From: Zanthoxylum bungeanum
Taxonomy: Eukaryota; Streptophyta; Magnoliopsida; Sapindales; Rutaceae
Length of the DNA: 64,000 bases
NCBI GenBank assembly: GCA_019454045.1
Contig: SKCR01049645.1
Span: forward strand, 248,001 to 312,000
Direction of reading: 5' to 3'
Below are positions 12,501 to 24,110 of the stretch, piece after piece. The number at the start of each line of letters is the position of its first letter. The stretch's first letter is position 1. Made by a program: the position numbers and the translations under genes. The notes below the pieces were generated by a model. It did not search any database. It was not told the DNA's origin and was given only the letters and a program-made list of their open reading frames with translations.

Positions 12501-12646
12501 CGGTTTGAGGTCTTCCCTTGCGAGGGGTGAGTGCGGCCTTAAATCTTTGTCCCGGGTCACACCGGGTGGCGACTCCATGTTATGTAATCCTTCCCAAACT
12601 AGGCCGCGAGCCTAGGAACGGCGTCGCTCAGGTCCTGTGTCCCACA
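9541..12646 (+). repeat. 3' LTR of the Tat/Ogre-type element
   Basis: About 3,106 bp, colinear with the 5' LTR throughout, including the TATA box (10192-10200), the 95-bp block pair (about 10893-10989 and 12106-12204), the 150-bp repeats and the palindrome array (about 11585-11974). Differences from the 5' LTR are mostly one-base length changes in short runs. Confidence 0.92.
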
Positions 12647-12840
12647 GATGGTTTTGACTTGATTTAATTGGATTAAATCAAGGTGGCAAACATTTAACTA
12701 ATCAATTTCCTAATCCTTGGCTTGATTTAATTGGATTAAATTAAAGTGGGAGATAATGGAGATTAGTCACACCTAATTATACATATTTTAACAAATTAGA
12801 TTAAGCCCACTTTTATTAATTAAAAATTTCCTAAGTTTTG

Positions 12841-12850
12841 CTATAAATAG
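12841..12850 (+). promoter_or_regulatory. TATA box of the split copia LTR
   Basis: CTATAAATAG is followed by an A/AG-rich leader (TACAAGTACAAGAACAAG). It lies in the part of the copia LTR right of the nested element. Confidence 0.55.
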
Positions 12851-13880
12851 CAAGCTTTAGGAAGGTTTTAATTACAAGTACAAGAACAAGTATAAGCATA
12901 AGCAAGAGAGATTAGCCTAAGTTAGATAAGTGTTTAGAGAAGTTTGTGAGGTCTCTACAATATTTCATCTAGGCGAAATATAGATTATATCTTGAAGTGA
13001 AGCTTGCTAGCATTGGAAATCAAGGTTGGATCTTGAAGTTAAGCTTGCACACCTTGGAGGTTCTCCAACCATTTCAACAAATGAGAAGTAGATTGGATCT
13101 TGTATCAAGCTTACTAGGTAATGTTTGATCTTCTCCTAAGTTATGTTCATTTGTGTATTAAATGCATGATCACATCGTTTAATGTTTAAATAAGGCTAAT
13201 CAATTGTGTTAGGATACTTTAGAAGTATAAACAATATGCTTATGTATTAGGTCAAAGATGTTCATGTTGGACATGGAACAATTAATAAGAGTTTGGAACT
13301 CTAAATTAAAACTTAGAGCTTTGGCTACCATTCTAGAATCACTTGACCACCTTTGGGTGACCTAGAATTGTTCACGAGACATTTCTTATTGGGATTCTAA
13401 TTTGGTTTGTGTATTGGATTCAAAATTTATGCAAGTGCATATTTAGAATAAATTTATGTTTTGTAAATTATTTGATATTTTAAAAAACTTGATTTTTATT
13501 CAATATATGTGTTGATGTTAGTTTTGAAATTAAAAATTAATTTTGGGTATTTTTGAAGTGTTTAGGGAAGACCAGAAAGAATTAGGGTCTTTAGTGAGCT
13601 GAAGGAAATATAAACAAAAGAAACAAGTGAAATAAAATAAAATAAAAAAGAAATGGTTGATGTTTGCGCGCTACAGTGCGCACGGAAATTTTGTTTTGCT
13701 TCGTTCTAGAACTTCCGAACTCTGATTCAGTCCCGATTTTTTTCCTATACACTCGTAATGGAATATAGTATTTCATTAAATAATTTAAAATTATATCCAT
13801 GATTTATATCCATGGGTTAGATATATTTTCGCTGCGTGGTGCACCGATCCGACCCTAAGAGTTCCACAGCTGCCCCAACA

Positions 13881-15214
13881 TATCCTATTGTATTTCGTAA
13901 CCACTACGAAAGTGTTTCACCCATATAAAATGGACATTCCATGTAACCCTTAGTACTCCATCCAGATGATGAACCATAAGTTGGAAAGTCATTAATGGTC
14001 CATGGGTTAGACAGTCATTAATGGTTCATAATAATGCGACATGTATATGAAAATACTGCTGAGAAACTGCATAATATGTATGCACACCGACATTCCATAA
14101 TGTCTGTAACTCCTTGATTAATGGTCTCAGGTAGATATTCATATCTTTACCAAGAGAACGTGGACTATTGATAAGTAATGACATAAACATGAACAGATCC
14201 TTCATACATTTCCATAGAGGTAAGTTATATGGTATAACAATTATAGGGGCCACATACTGTAAGAATTATACATATTCCAAAATGAGTTAAAATCATCAGA
14301 GGCGACGCCTAACCTGACATTATGGGGGTCCTCACGCGAAACGGGGATACATATCATCAAATTCCTTCCACTCGGTTCCATCCGCAGGATGTCTAAGTAT
14401 GTCCTTCGCACTGACTTTCTTTTCATGATGCCACCTCATGTCAGACGTTGTTTTTCGTGGCATGAACAACTTCTGTAGCCTTTGTATTAATGGGAAATAA
14501 CATAATATCTTCTTAGACACTTTCTTCCCAAGACCACAAACTTTGTATCGATTTTCACCAAAAATCAGACAATATTCAAGTGATTCATACTTAACACGGA
14601 ATAATGCACAGTCATACACAAGAATCAATGGATTTATACCTCATTCTCATATCACGTAATATTTTCTTTGCCTAGTAATATGACTTAGGTAATTCACTGC
14701 CAACTAGTAACATTTGACCAAGTAAGTCTAGTATCATATCAATAGTTTTATTGGTCATTTTGTCCATCACTTTAATGTGCAATAGTTTTACAACGAAATT
14801 CAAGATCGACATCTCAGCACCTTCAAATAGTATTTTTTGTGTCTCTTCAAGTAGTTGACTAAATAAATTTTGATCATTTCCATCTAACATTGGCATCTCA
14901 CCGCCAACACTATGACCGATTTGTGGAACTTGTAAGTCGTGCAAAGTATCAGTTATCTCCTAATTTGCAGGTTGATTGTAAGTACTACTCCCATGATAAA
15001 TTCACGTATGATAAGTTGGTGATATTCCAGGCATGTATAAATGATTATAAACTTCATTTAACCGTTTTCTTTTCCTATTCAAACAATTTATACATGGATA
15101 CCGATCACGACCTTATGCAACAACGTGTTGTTTTACCGATTCCATAAACTCATAAAAACCATTACGGTATTCAACACTCAATCTATCCACCAAGCTAATC
15201 CAATTTCTATCCAT
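13881..15214 (-). pseudogene. TNP2-type CACTA transposase remnant
   Basis: Reading begins at ATG 15214 (MDRNWISLVDRLS) with the N-terminal transposase-associated domain, including CINCLNRK and YMPGISPTYHT. Several stops and shifts follow, then LLEETQKILFEGAEMS, NKTIDMILDLL and LPKSYY (14944-14672). Next come MRWHHEKK and ILRHPADGTEWKEFDDMYP (14628-14332), NVRLGVASDDFN and NSYSMWP (14426-14241), VIPYNLPLWKCMKD and IYLRPLIKELQTLW (14253-14080), and GWSTKGYMECPF near 13960. This is the order of plant TNP2 (Transposase_21) proteins. It stops at 13881 where the copia LTR begins. It is dead: at least five frame breaks or stops are visible. Confidence 0.88.
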
Positions 15215-15959
15215 GTCAACCAAATATCTACATATGAAAATCTAATTATTAGACAATATAGTAAACTCATCAACATCACCAATTAATTAATTATTTATTT
15301 AATTAACACATAATTAATTAATTAATTACAAAACAAACTAATCTTACATATATGCATCATAATCAACTAACAACAAATTAACTAACTAATATAATGTATA
15401 AATAAAGATAATTATAAAAAAATTGAACCCTAATTTTTTAATAATAAAGATATGAAAATATAATTATTAGACATTATATTTATTTTTATAATTATTAGAC
15501 ATTATAAAAAAATTATCTTTATTTTTATATAATAAAGTTATAAAATTATAATTAATTATTAAATATTATATTAAACACATCAACATCACCAATTAATTAA
15601 TTATTTGTTTAAGCATACATATAATTAATTAATTAACACATAATTAATTAATTAATTACAAAACAAACTAATTAATCTCACATATATGCATCATAATCAA
15701 CTAACAATAAATTAGCTAACTAACACAATGTATATAATAAAGATAATTATTAAAAAGTATCCTAATTTTTTAGAGAGATTAAACTTAAATTAAGTTATAG
15801 TGATTCAAATATAAAGAAAAATAAAAAGTTATGATTTAATAAAAGATGGAATAAAAGTTAGCTTATGAAAAGTTGGAGTTTTGTGTGATGATTTGTAGGA
15901 AAGTTTTAAGTAAAAGTTGCAGAAAAGAGAAAGAGTACAGGAAAAAGAATAATGGGAAG

Positions 15960-16264
15960 TGTCGATGGTTTTGAGCTTATAACAACCCTTTAGTATCGAA
16001 ATAGAAACTTTCGACGCTAAATGTTAAACTTTTAGTGTCAAAATAAGTTTTCGACGCTAAAGGTAATGGGGTTGTCATAATCCTTTAGCATCGAAAATAA
16101 TATCGACGCAAAAAGTATGATTTTTAGCATAAATATATTATATTCGACGTAAAAGGAAAACATTTTAGCATCAAAATAATTTTTGACTCCTAATGTCAAA
16201 TTTTTTACGTCGAATAAAAGTTTTTGACGCTAAAAAAGTTTTACTGCACTTGAACTGGACCTTT
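15960..16264. repeat. CACTA subterminal repeats
   Basis: At least eight copies, in both orientations, of a motif close to TTTTAGCGTCGAAAA (for example TTTCGACGCTAAA, TTTTAGTGTCAAAAT, TTTTTGACGCTAAA). The series resumes after the solo LTR at 19898-19965. Such repeats are binding sites for the CACTA accessory protein in known systems. Confidence 0.75.
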
Positions 16265-19200
16265 TGTAATATCCTGAATATTTTTCAGAACAGTTCTGGA
16301 AGATTTCTGAATTGAAGTTTAGAATTTGGAACTCAATGACACTCAGAAATAAGAGTTTATGTGTTGAAAAATATATCAGAGCTTCTTAAAGTGAAAATTT
16401 ATCACGTTGGAAAACGCATGGTTTCGAGAACCGGTTACGCTATTTTTGATTATATCATTATACGCGTAAAAATTTCTTGTTTTGGCTATAAAAATAGAAA
16501 ATGAACTCCGATTGAGCTAATTCTTAAACCATCAGACTCGTTTTTCTGAAACGAACAACTTTTGTGTTAAACAATTTTTGAAATTTGTATTAGAAAGGCT
16601 TCAAAAATGTGATTTTTCGAGGAATACCAATGATATGGGCCTGATTGTAATTTCGCGGGAGTCTGAACGTAAATTCTAGAAACTTCTCTATAAATACCCA
16701 CAGTTTCTTGTAATTTCCAAAATGGCATAACTTTCCAAATCTCCTAATTCGACCACTACCCTTAAAAGTTGTCATTTGCTTTGCTGGTCACGTCGGCCAG
16801 CACCGACCAGCGCGACCAGTTAGGGAGTGAGTCGACCACCTCTCCATCTTGTGGTGGCCGGCGGCAGCCCCAGGTCGTCAGAAAACGACGGAAATGAGGA
16901 GGACACGAGTGAAAATAGGTTTATTGATCCCGACTACTCGCTTCATTTCACGGCCCAAGCCACCCACCAAATCGAAGCTCTCAGATAGTACTACAAGATG
17001 AAAGTGATGATTTTTCATTTCCGTGCACGGTTACACGTGAAATGAGGGAAAAATATTCGGTGAATATTTATGATGAACAATGAGTCGGGTTTGAATTTCG
17101 TCGATTCAAGCGCGTTTGTGGGATCGTTTGAGTCCGTATATGCCCTTGAAATATCGGTAAGACCTCCCGGTAAAAAGTCACTAATTTCATATTTTTCGTT
17201 AAATGTTCGGATATATCTAGTAGTATCGTAGGATAGCATATTGATATTAATTGAATTGTTTGAGCATAAGTGTATTGAATATATGTATTTGGTAGAATTT
17301 GAGTGAAAACAGAATGAGTTAGATCGATCCGATAGAATATGCAAGTTTTCGGTAAAACTGGATTTTTACGTATAATGATGTGTTTTGATTTTAATGATAG
17401 TTATAAGTTATATATGATATTACGACAATGTTTAGATAAATCCTGGTAGGTTCGGAGGGTTTGGGACCCTTCCGTAAAATTTGCGAAAAAATTTTCGGAA
17501 GAATTTCCAAAAACGCTTAAACCGAGAATTTAAGTTAAATGATGACTTGGGTTAGTTTATAATGATGTTTTAAGATTACTGAAACTGAAAGTATTGAAAT
17601 CAGACTTGATTTGATTGTTCTGAAAAGATCCAGAATTTTATCGTATTATAGTCGAGAACTCTATAAGTCGTGATTCTGACGGCGTTTCACATTTATTTTG
17701 ACAGATTTGACTAGGACTTGGAGTGCTCGCGAAGCCAAGTAAGTAACTCATGCGATGAGCGCTTGAATAATTGATTGGGATTTTAAATATATATAGTGTT
17801 TAGGGTAAGACAAAGATAGTTAAGGGATATTCTTGAGAACAAAGTTCGAGATTATGTATGGTTAGGATAATCAACCACCACAGGTATGGATTTTTGTAAT
17901 GTTATGATATAAAATGAAATGTTTGGTGATATGGATGTCTGATGATGTATGTCAATGTATGAACCTGGAATGGTATGCATAAGTTATGTGAATTAATATG
18001 TTTATGTATAAGTATGAACACGTATTTGTATATGTTTGAAATGATAAGATAAGGTATGATTTGAGTATATAAGATTGGTAAGTGGGAAAAAGAGTTGGTT
18101 TCTGAGGTTGTATAAACATGTGTATGTGTACGGCAATTCGATAAATTCGTTATTAACTGTTACATGTAATTTGTCTGTGTGGTGTTTTGGTGATTAAGTG
18201 TGATGAAAAATTGACATAAGCTAAGCTTTTCCTAAATGGTTAAGGTACGTGAGGGAAAAGATGTGTTTTATGAATAAATATGTCTTAACTAGTAAGTTTC
18301 TATGCCAGGAATGTTTCCTGATAAGAATTTTAGAAACTAAATATGTTTGATCGATAAGTAAAAGACATGAGGATTAATATATGGTATAATATTCGAATTC
18401 AAAGAGAGGTTTATGTTCATATGTTTGAGATAATGTATGTATATGAGTACTAGAATGATGACTTAAAGTGTGTGTCATGTATATGCTTGTGTATGCGAAA
18501 TCGTGATATTAGTTGTGTTATCTGATATGTGCTCATGTATGAATGTTTAATTGGTTGATAGTTTCGTGGTATAGCAGTTGAGCTGGTTAGGAATCCGTTC
18601 AGTCGGCATTCATCTCATTCTTATTCTAAATTAGGTAATGAGTCTCGTACGAGCATTGTACGTGTAAGCCAGCTAATATGTATATGTTGTTTGGTTGTCT
18701 GTTCCTTAATGTTTTGACTATTGAGTATGCTTCGTTATTAGTTACACGATGATTGTATGTATACCTATGAGTATATTTATGTGTATGTTAAGATTGTTAA
18801 TGTATGTATGTATATATATTGTAAAAGAGACTGAATATGTTTGAAAGTATTTGGTAATGGAAATATTTCCAAGTAAAAAATCTGAAAATGAGATTTGCAT
18901 GGATATAAGAGAAGTGTAATGCGGTATGTGTGACTGTAAGTGAACCCCAAGTGTTAAGCCATTGTAAGGTTATCATGGTTAAAGAATGATGAAGTAAGTT
19001 ATTTTGGTATTGAAGATAGTTTGTAACTAAATAGAAGAAAGTATGATTTGAATATGAGGAAGTATGTTTGTTTTATCGATTTGATGATATTTCAAAGATG
19101 CTTAATCATCATAAAGTATAATAAATCTGACTTCACGTCTCATATGGTGGAAATGGATTAGATGTAAAATGACTTCTTCTATGATGTCCGGGTTGATGCT

Positions 19201-19892
19201 TTGTGAGATTTGAATGTTTGGTTAATAAATTGGCATATATGGGAATTTGTCATTGTAAAGTATAAATGATAATAAAAGTTGATAAATCTAAACTTGTAAT
19301 AATTTAGTAATTCGGATAAACTGCTGATATGTTTGATTTGTTTATTTGTAATTTATGTTTGACTTGTATGTTTTATTGTAGTACTAGCATGGTTACTTAC
19401 TGCGTTTTTATAACTCACACTAAACCAGTTTGCTAGTTTTGCAGGTTAGCTTCCAGAATGGTCAACCACGACAGCTTTGGAAGTCATGCTCGAGACATAG
19501 ATCACCCAAACGGCAGTCACCCTCACAAGTGTCATAAGAGAAGTTTTAGAAGTTTAGGATGTTTGATTTATTATTTTGTTTGTCTTGTTGAGCACGCCGT
19601 TTGTATTAAATATATATTTTGATTATTCATTATGTTGTGGGCATAGAGCCATTGAGTATTAATAAATGATATGGACGAAGCCCTTAGGATATGATTTTGA
19701 TGTGTTTTATGTGGACCTGAGGTCATTTTATTTGTTTGATGTTTTCTTAGATTCTGTTTGATGCTGGACTGTGATGCAGGTTGTCCAGTTTCAGGATACA
19801 TCATGCCCGATTTTCTATAAATTTGGAGGCTTATGGAGATGGGTTAATCCTATCTCCTGCCGGTAGCATCCTGCCTCTGGCGAGGCGTTACA
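16265..19892 (+). mobile_element. Solo LTR, 3.6 kb, target duplication CCTTT
   Basis: It starts TGTAATATCC, ends GGCGTTACA and is flanked by CCTTT at 16260-16264 and 19893-19897. No internal region is present, so it is read as a solo LTR. A TATA box (CTATAAATACCC, 16688-16699) supports plus-strand polarity. An inverted copy of the same family is at 47467-52804. They share GGTTAGGAATCC, GGTCAACCACG and the last 60 bp, which also resemble the LTR end of the element at 20991-26351. No protein-coding sequence is recognised in it. Confidence 0.85.
16688..16699 (+). promoter_or_regulatory. TATA box of the solo LTR
   Basis: CTATAAATACCC, about 420 bp inside the LTR. The same feature occurs in the inverted copy near 52374-52386 and, in related form, in the element at 20991-26351 (25943-25955, minus). 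Confidence 0.5.
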
Positions 19893-19981
19893 CCTTTAGA
19901 GTCGAATATTAATTTTTGACGTAAAAATTTATCTTTAGCGTTGAATTAGTTTTCGATGCTAAAAGTACATTTCTTATAGTG

Positions 19982-20990
19982 ATAATTTTTTTAAAAAAAT
20001 ACAATTCAAAAATTTATAGAGAATAAATGAAATGTGTAACTTTTATTATTTTTTTAGTTGTATTTTTTAATTTTAGTTAAATTAGTTTTTAAAGTGTCAA
20101 TTTATTAATAAACTATATTCCTAGTTTTATTTTTTTATTTGTTATACTGCAATATAAAACTAAATATGAAAATATCTAAAATATAAATACACTAAATTAT
20201 ATTTAGAGTAAATTTATTTAAGATAATTAATTAAAATAATTTTCTATAAATTATTAGATTTTATAATTCTCTATTGAAATATTATATTTTATAATGATTT
20301 TCATATTTTTTTTATTAATTTAAAGAATGAATAATGATGTAAAATTCTTAAATGTGTATGCAAGGCTGAATATGTCCAAAAAACTAATAAAATAATATTA
20401 TTCCTTTGACTTTTTGACTTATGAGGGTGTTGAGAAATAGTTTAAATCAGAGTAATGGTAAGTCACACAAAATTATGACAAACACATTAAAAGACAAATA
20501 AAATTTAGCTAAAAGATATATATTTTACTTATTTTTTTAGTAGTGTTGTGCTATATTTTTTGTATCTGTATCATTTTTATTATGAAAATGATACACACAT
20601 AAATGAATTACACCGATCCAATTACAGATGTATCAAAGTAACGTTGCTTTGATTAAAACAATATTGGCTGGATTTGTCTAAAAAAATGATATAAACACAG
20701 ATAGATTACACATATCCAACCACGAATGCTATTAAAGCAATGTTACTTTAATAGCATCTGCGACTGAATCTGTATAATCCATTTGTATCATTGTTCTTTT
20801 TGTTAAAATAATAGAGAAATAAATGATAGTGAAATAAATATCTATAATCACTCACTTTTCAAACTTGAATATTCTACTCAATAAAAAGATTATTATTCGT
20901 ATACTTTCCTAAATTTTGAAGGAAAAAAATATTCACTTGAGCATTTTATTAAACACTTTGCTCGTGTAATATACACATCGTATGTATACC
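19982..20990. other. AT-rich interval without a gene; contains a hairpin
   Basis: About 1 kb between the CACTA end and the next LTR element. No open frame is supported. Within 20560-20800 several copies of GATACA, AATTACAC and GCTTTRAT words are arranged in both orientations, including a perfect 12-bp inverted repeat with an 8-base loop (20726-20737 and 20746-20757). This may be a small MITE remnant. Confidence 0.5.
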
Positions 20991-23900
20991 TGTAACATCC
21001 CCCTCATCTGAGATGCTATCGGCAGGGAATAGGCTAATCTATCCCCCCGAGCCTCTAACTATGATCAAAACTAATAATCTTATCTTAGACACAAACTCAT
21101 ACAGATGGACCATTGCCCAACTCAACAACATGAAATGCAACTTAATGTTCATAACTGCGTACTCCATAGTACTTCTTTTTACAATTCTTATTAGTGACAC
21201 TTTAACTTATTACACATACAATCTCTACTATAAATAATGCATGATACATGACATTATTTGACTCTGACTGAACTGTAACTCGATATGTTCGACCTTATAC
21301 CCTAGTGACTTCCATCAGTATCCCCCCTCTCGAGCTAGTCCTCCGGGTATACCTGCAAAATAAAAACACTGGAGTGGGGGGGTTAGATCGTTTGAACGAC
21401 CTAGTGAGTGAACTTTTTAAAACAAAAACTGAAATACTTTATGAAAATCCATTGTTCTAAAACCAAAATCATCTCGAGGAAAACATATCTTTTTTGAAAA
21501 CTCTTTCTTTTCTGGAAGCAGTTCTTTTTCTGGAAAACCTTTCTAAAAAGCTTTATTTCTGTAAAACTCTAAATTCTTTCTGTAAAACTGAATTTGTTCT
21601 AAAACCCTTTTCGTAAAACTGCTTTTTCTAAATCTCTTTTATAAAACCATCATTTCTTAAAACCATATCTCTGAAAATCTGACGTATGATGGCGTTATGT
21701 CTCGCCGTCCCCCATACGCCTAAACTAGTGGTCTTGGGGTGTTATGTATCACCGTCTCCGAAGCTACTGAACTAGAGCCAGACATGCTGATTCATGCTAT
21801 CATATTGACCCTGAATCTAGAGTCTAGAGGCGTTACGTCTCGTCGTCCCCCTAGCTATGCGTGTTATTAGCTATGCGTGTTACAGTTGCATATGCTGGAA
21901 TTCTCTTATTTACATATCTGCTATTGGGCTTCCTCACTAAGGTACTACGGCTAAGAACTATCTGAATAACCCCATTAAACTTTACTCATGATTCATTTCC
22001 GACCATAGGTCATACTACCTTTTACTAAAAACCTCTTCAAGGTTCATGCTCTCTCAAAATCCTACCGTACCTCCTCTGTTATTCTTCCTACTAATCTCAG
22101 TTTCTTAACCCTCTTAAGTCATTACTTCCGTGGAAGCTCTATATCATCTTTGACAGGTTAGGGTACCACTATTAATACTTTGGTTCGGGTGCTACTCTCT
22201 TATTAGTTTTTCCCTCCTATTACAGTGGGAAGCTCTGTACAAATTGTATATCTTACTTCTGAGGGTCGTTATATGTGTTGCTTACTCTGGTTCCTTACTC
22301 TTTTGAGTATTTACCTTCTTAAAGGTCATGTCTCTCACCATGGATTAGGTCATCTCCTTTAATTTTTACTTGGCTTACTGTGAATTCAACTATTTCATCC
22401 CCTACATCATATTTCTATCTTATGATTCTTATCTAGTCTCTATTGAACTTATTGTTTAGGCTATCATGTTGTCTCGTGATCTGTCTATCATGTCTGATGC
22501 TTTTCTTTACCTATACAAATCCTTAGTGGGCTCTAAGTTGAAGGATGAATATATGTATTTCATAAAGGTCAAAGAACATATAGTACTGTTGATTAGCTAA
22601 GCTTCGTGGTCTGGTTAGGTGTCTATATACTCACTAGAGTATAGATTACTGGAAAGAAGAATTAGCACTCGTTCTATTATGTTCTGCATCGATTTCTTCA
22701 TACCTTAGGGTCCCACATTTTTTATCAACCATTCTGAGGTCTCCATTTTCATTACTGTATTAAGCTATGTTATATATGTTACTATGTGTACTTTACTTCA
22801 TGGTTACTTTCTGCATCATTTTTTACTATTTTCATATTCTATCTCTTGGCTCTAAGTCGTGTTGTCGAGTCTGGTGGTAGTTCATTCTTATGGGCTACTT
22901 TCTAGATCTCTGCTCTCTGTTCTTACTATAGGCTACAACTATGCCTTTTAAATTTTACTGTTCGTACTGATACTTCAATATCATGAATCTGTCCTTTTAA
23001 ACTTACGAGGGATTCTACTGGCATTGGTCTGATCTATGGGTTCTTACTGGTACAGCAAATTTTCCAATCTTGGTTTATGTCGGATCTTTTCTTTCTAGCC
23101 TTAGAGATCTCATTGGTTCTTTTTTAGGTAAACCATCTCACGAGGTCTGTTGCCACTGACTCAGAATATAGTATTGTGGATATTAGGCTTTCTTACGGTT
23201 ACCTTTATCTATGTTGGTAAGATAGAGCAAGAATTTACATCTAAACTGATGTCAGCATTCTTGTTCTGGTATTCTTTGTCCTGATAGAGTCTATTACTTA
23301 TGTAAGATAGGTATGAGATAGACTCCGTCATGATAGTTTCCTTAACTGGTATCACTGAAAGATTAAAAATTTGGGTAGCTTAGGGCCTTATCTATATCAG
23401 ATTTCTTAACTAAGGCAACTAATCATTTTTCCTTCTGACAGTCATTTTATTTGCTCACGGGCCTGGGTTTGGGTGTCTAAAATCTCTACATCATTTTTGG
23501 CATCTCATATCTATTGGAAAATTCCATGACTAATCCTGACTTCTTACTTCTTTTGCCTTCATGCATCTTTCTCAATTCTCAAAAGGCTTACTACTTATAC
23601 AAGGTACTTAAGGACTTTGGATCTGCTCGACCTTTGTACTATTGCTTTGGCTTATTATATTCTCTTTCATAGGATAAATTCTAGCACTTTTGTATCTATC
23701 TGATTTTGTACCTCTATCTCTTATCGCCTCTGGTTCCTTAAGCATCTATACAACATTCCTTTCTTTTCTTATAATTTTATCTTTCTCTTTTACTCATCTG
23801 GGTAGATATTCTTAGAACTTTACTATCTAGTTTCATAACTTATATTGAACTTCTGATAATAAACCAGGATGAGTATGAAAGGATTTTCAACTTGGACAAA

Positions 23901-24090
23901 GAGTATAGTTGCTTTTATAACGAAGAATATTCGAATAGCTTGGGAATTTCTTACTAACTTATCTATAGGACTTGAGAACGTACTCGAGGATTGAATACTA
24001 GAGAGGTAGTGCCTCGTATACTAGTACCCTGGGAATACTACGTACACAAGACCCCACCACTCTACCCATTGCAGTCACTGACTCTCTAGA

Positions 24091-24106
24091 CCATGCTCTG
24101 ATACCA
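24091..24106 (-). other. Primer binding site (initiator tRNA-Met type)
   Basis: On the minus strand TGGTATCAGAGCATGG follows the LTR end after four bases. TGGTATCAGAGC is the standard complement of the plant initiator tRNA-Met 3' end. Confidence 0.85.
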
Positions 24107-24110
24107 TCTT

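Larger units (their letters stand above)
2578..12646 (+). mobile_element. Non-autonomous Ty3/gypsy (Tat/Ogre-type) retrotransposon with 3.1-kb LTRs
   Basis: Two near-identical LTRs (2578-5677 and 9541-12646) start TGTAGGCATTG and end GTCCCACA. They flank 3.9 kb of internal DNA with a primer binding site, a broken gag, a tiny pol remnant, two tandem-repeat arrays and a polypurine tract. The flanks carry GATG at 2574-2577 and 12647-12650, or AGATG if the shared A is counted. The target was a copia LTR. Long LTRs, the Tat-type gag zinc finger and the primer site TGGCGACTCCACTGGGGA suggest the Tat/Ogre group (family knowledge, not searched). Protease, reverse transcriptase, RNase H and integrase are absent, so movement would need a helper element. 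The LTRs differ at only about twenty sites by eye, so the insertion is recent. Confidence 0.9.
1406..13880 (+). mobile_element. 3' LTR of the copia element, split by a nested gypsy-type element
   Basis: The LTR begins just after the pol stop and the degraded polypurine tract (TGATGGAGTTGG, probably from TGTTGG) and ends at 13880 with CCCCAACA. Removing the inserted element (2578-12646 plus its target duplication) leaves about 2.4 kb. This matches in length and order the solo LTR at 27583-30588 of the same or a sister family: both share a block with the wording ATGGTTT/ACCATGAG and ACTCGT, and a later block around CTAGAATTGTTC. A TATA-like CTATAAATAG at 12841-12850 fits transcription on the plus strand. 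The right flank is a CACTA transposase reading frame, so the copia element inserted into that transposon. Confidence 0.8.
13881..19981 (-). mobile_element. CACTA (En/Spm) transposon, 5' part, interrupted twice
   Basis: The right end at 19981 reads, on the minus strand, CACTATAAGAAATG, a CACTA-type terminal repeat. Subterminal words of the type TTTTAGCGTCGAAAA are scattered just inside it (19893-19970) and continue at 15960-16250 on the far side of an inserted solo LTR. The transposase remnant lies at 13881-15214 on the minus strand, as expected for reading inward from this end. The left part is missing because the copia element inserted at 13881. The 15215-15960 interval is AT-rich, with repeated TTAATTAATTA words and no gene. 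Confidence 0.82.

Noticed and set aside
14890..15147. 85-codon plus-strand open frame
   Set aside because: It is the antisense shadow of the TNP2 transposase remnant, whose motifs read on the minus strand.
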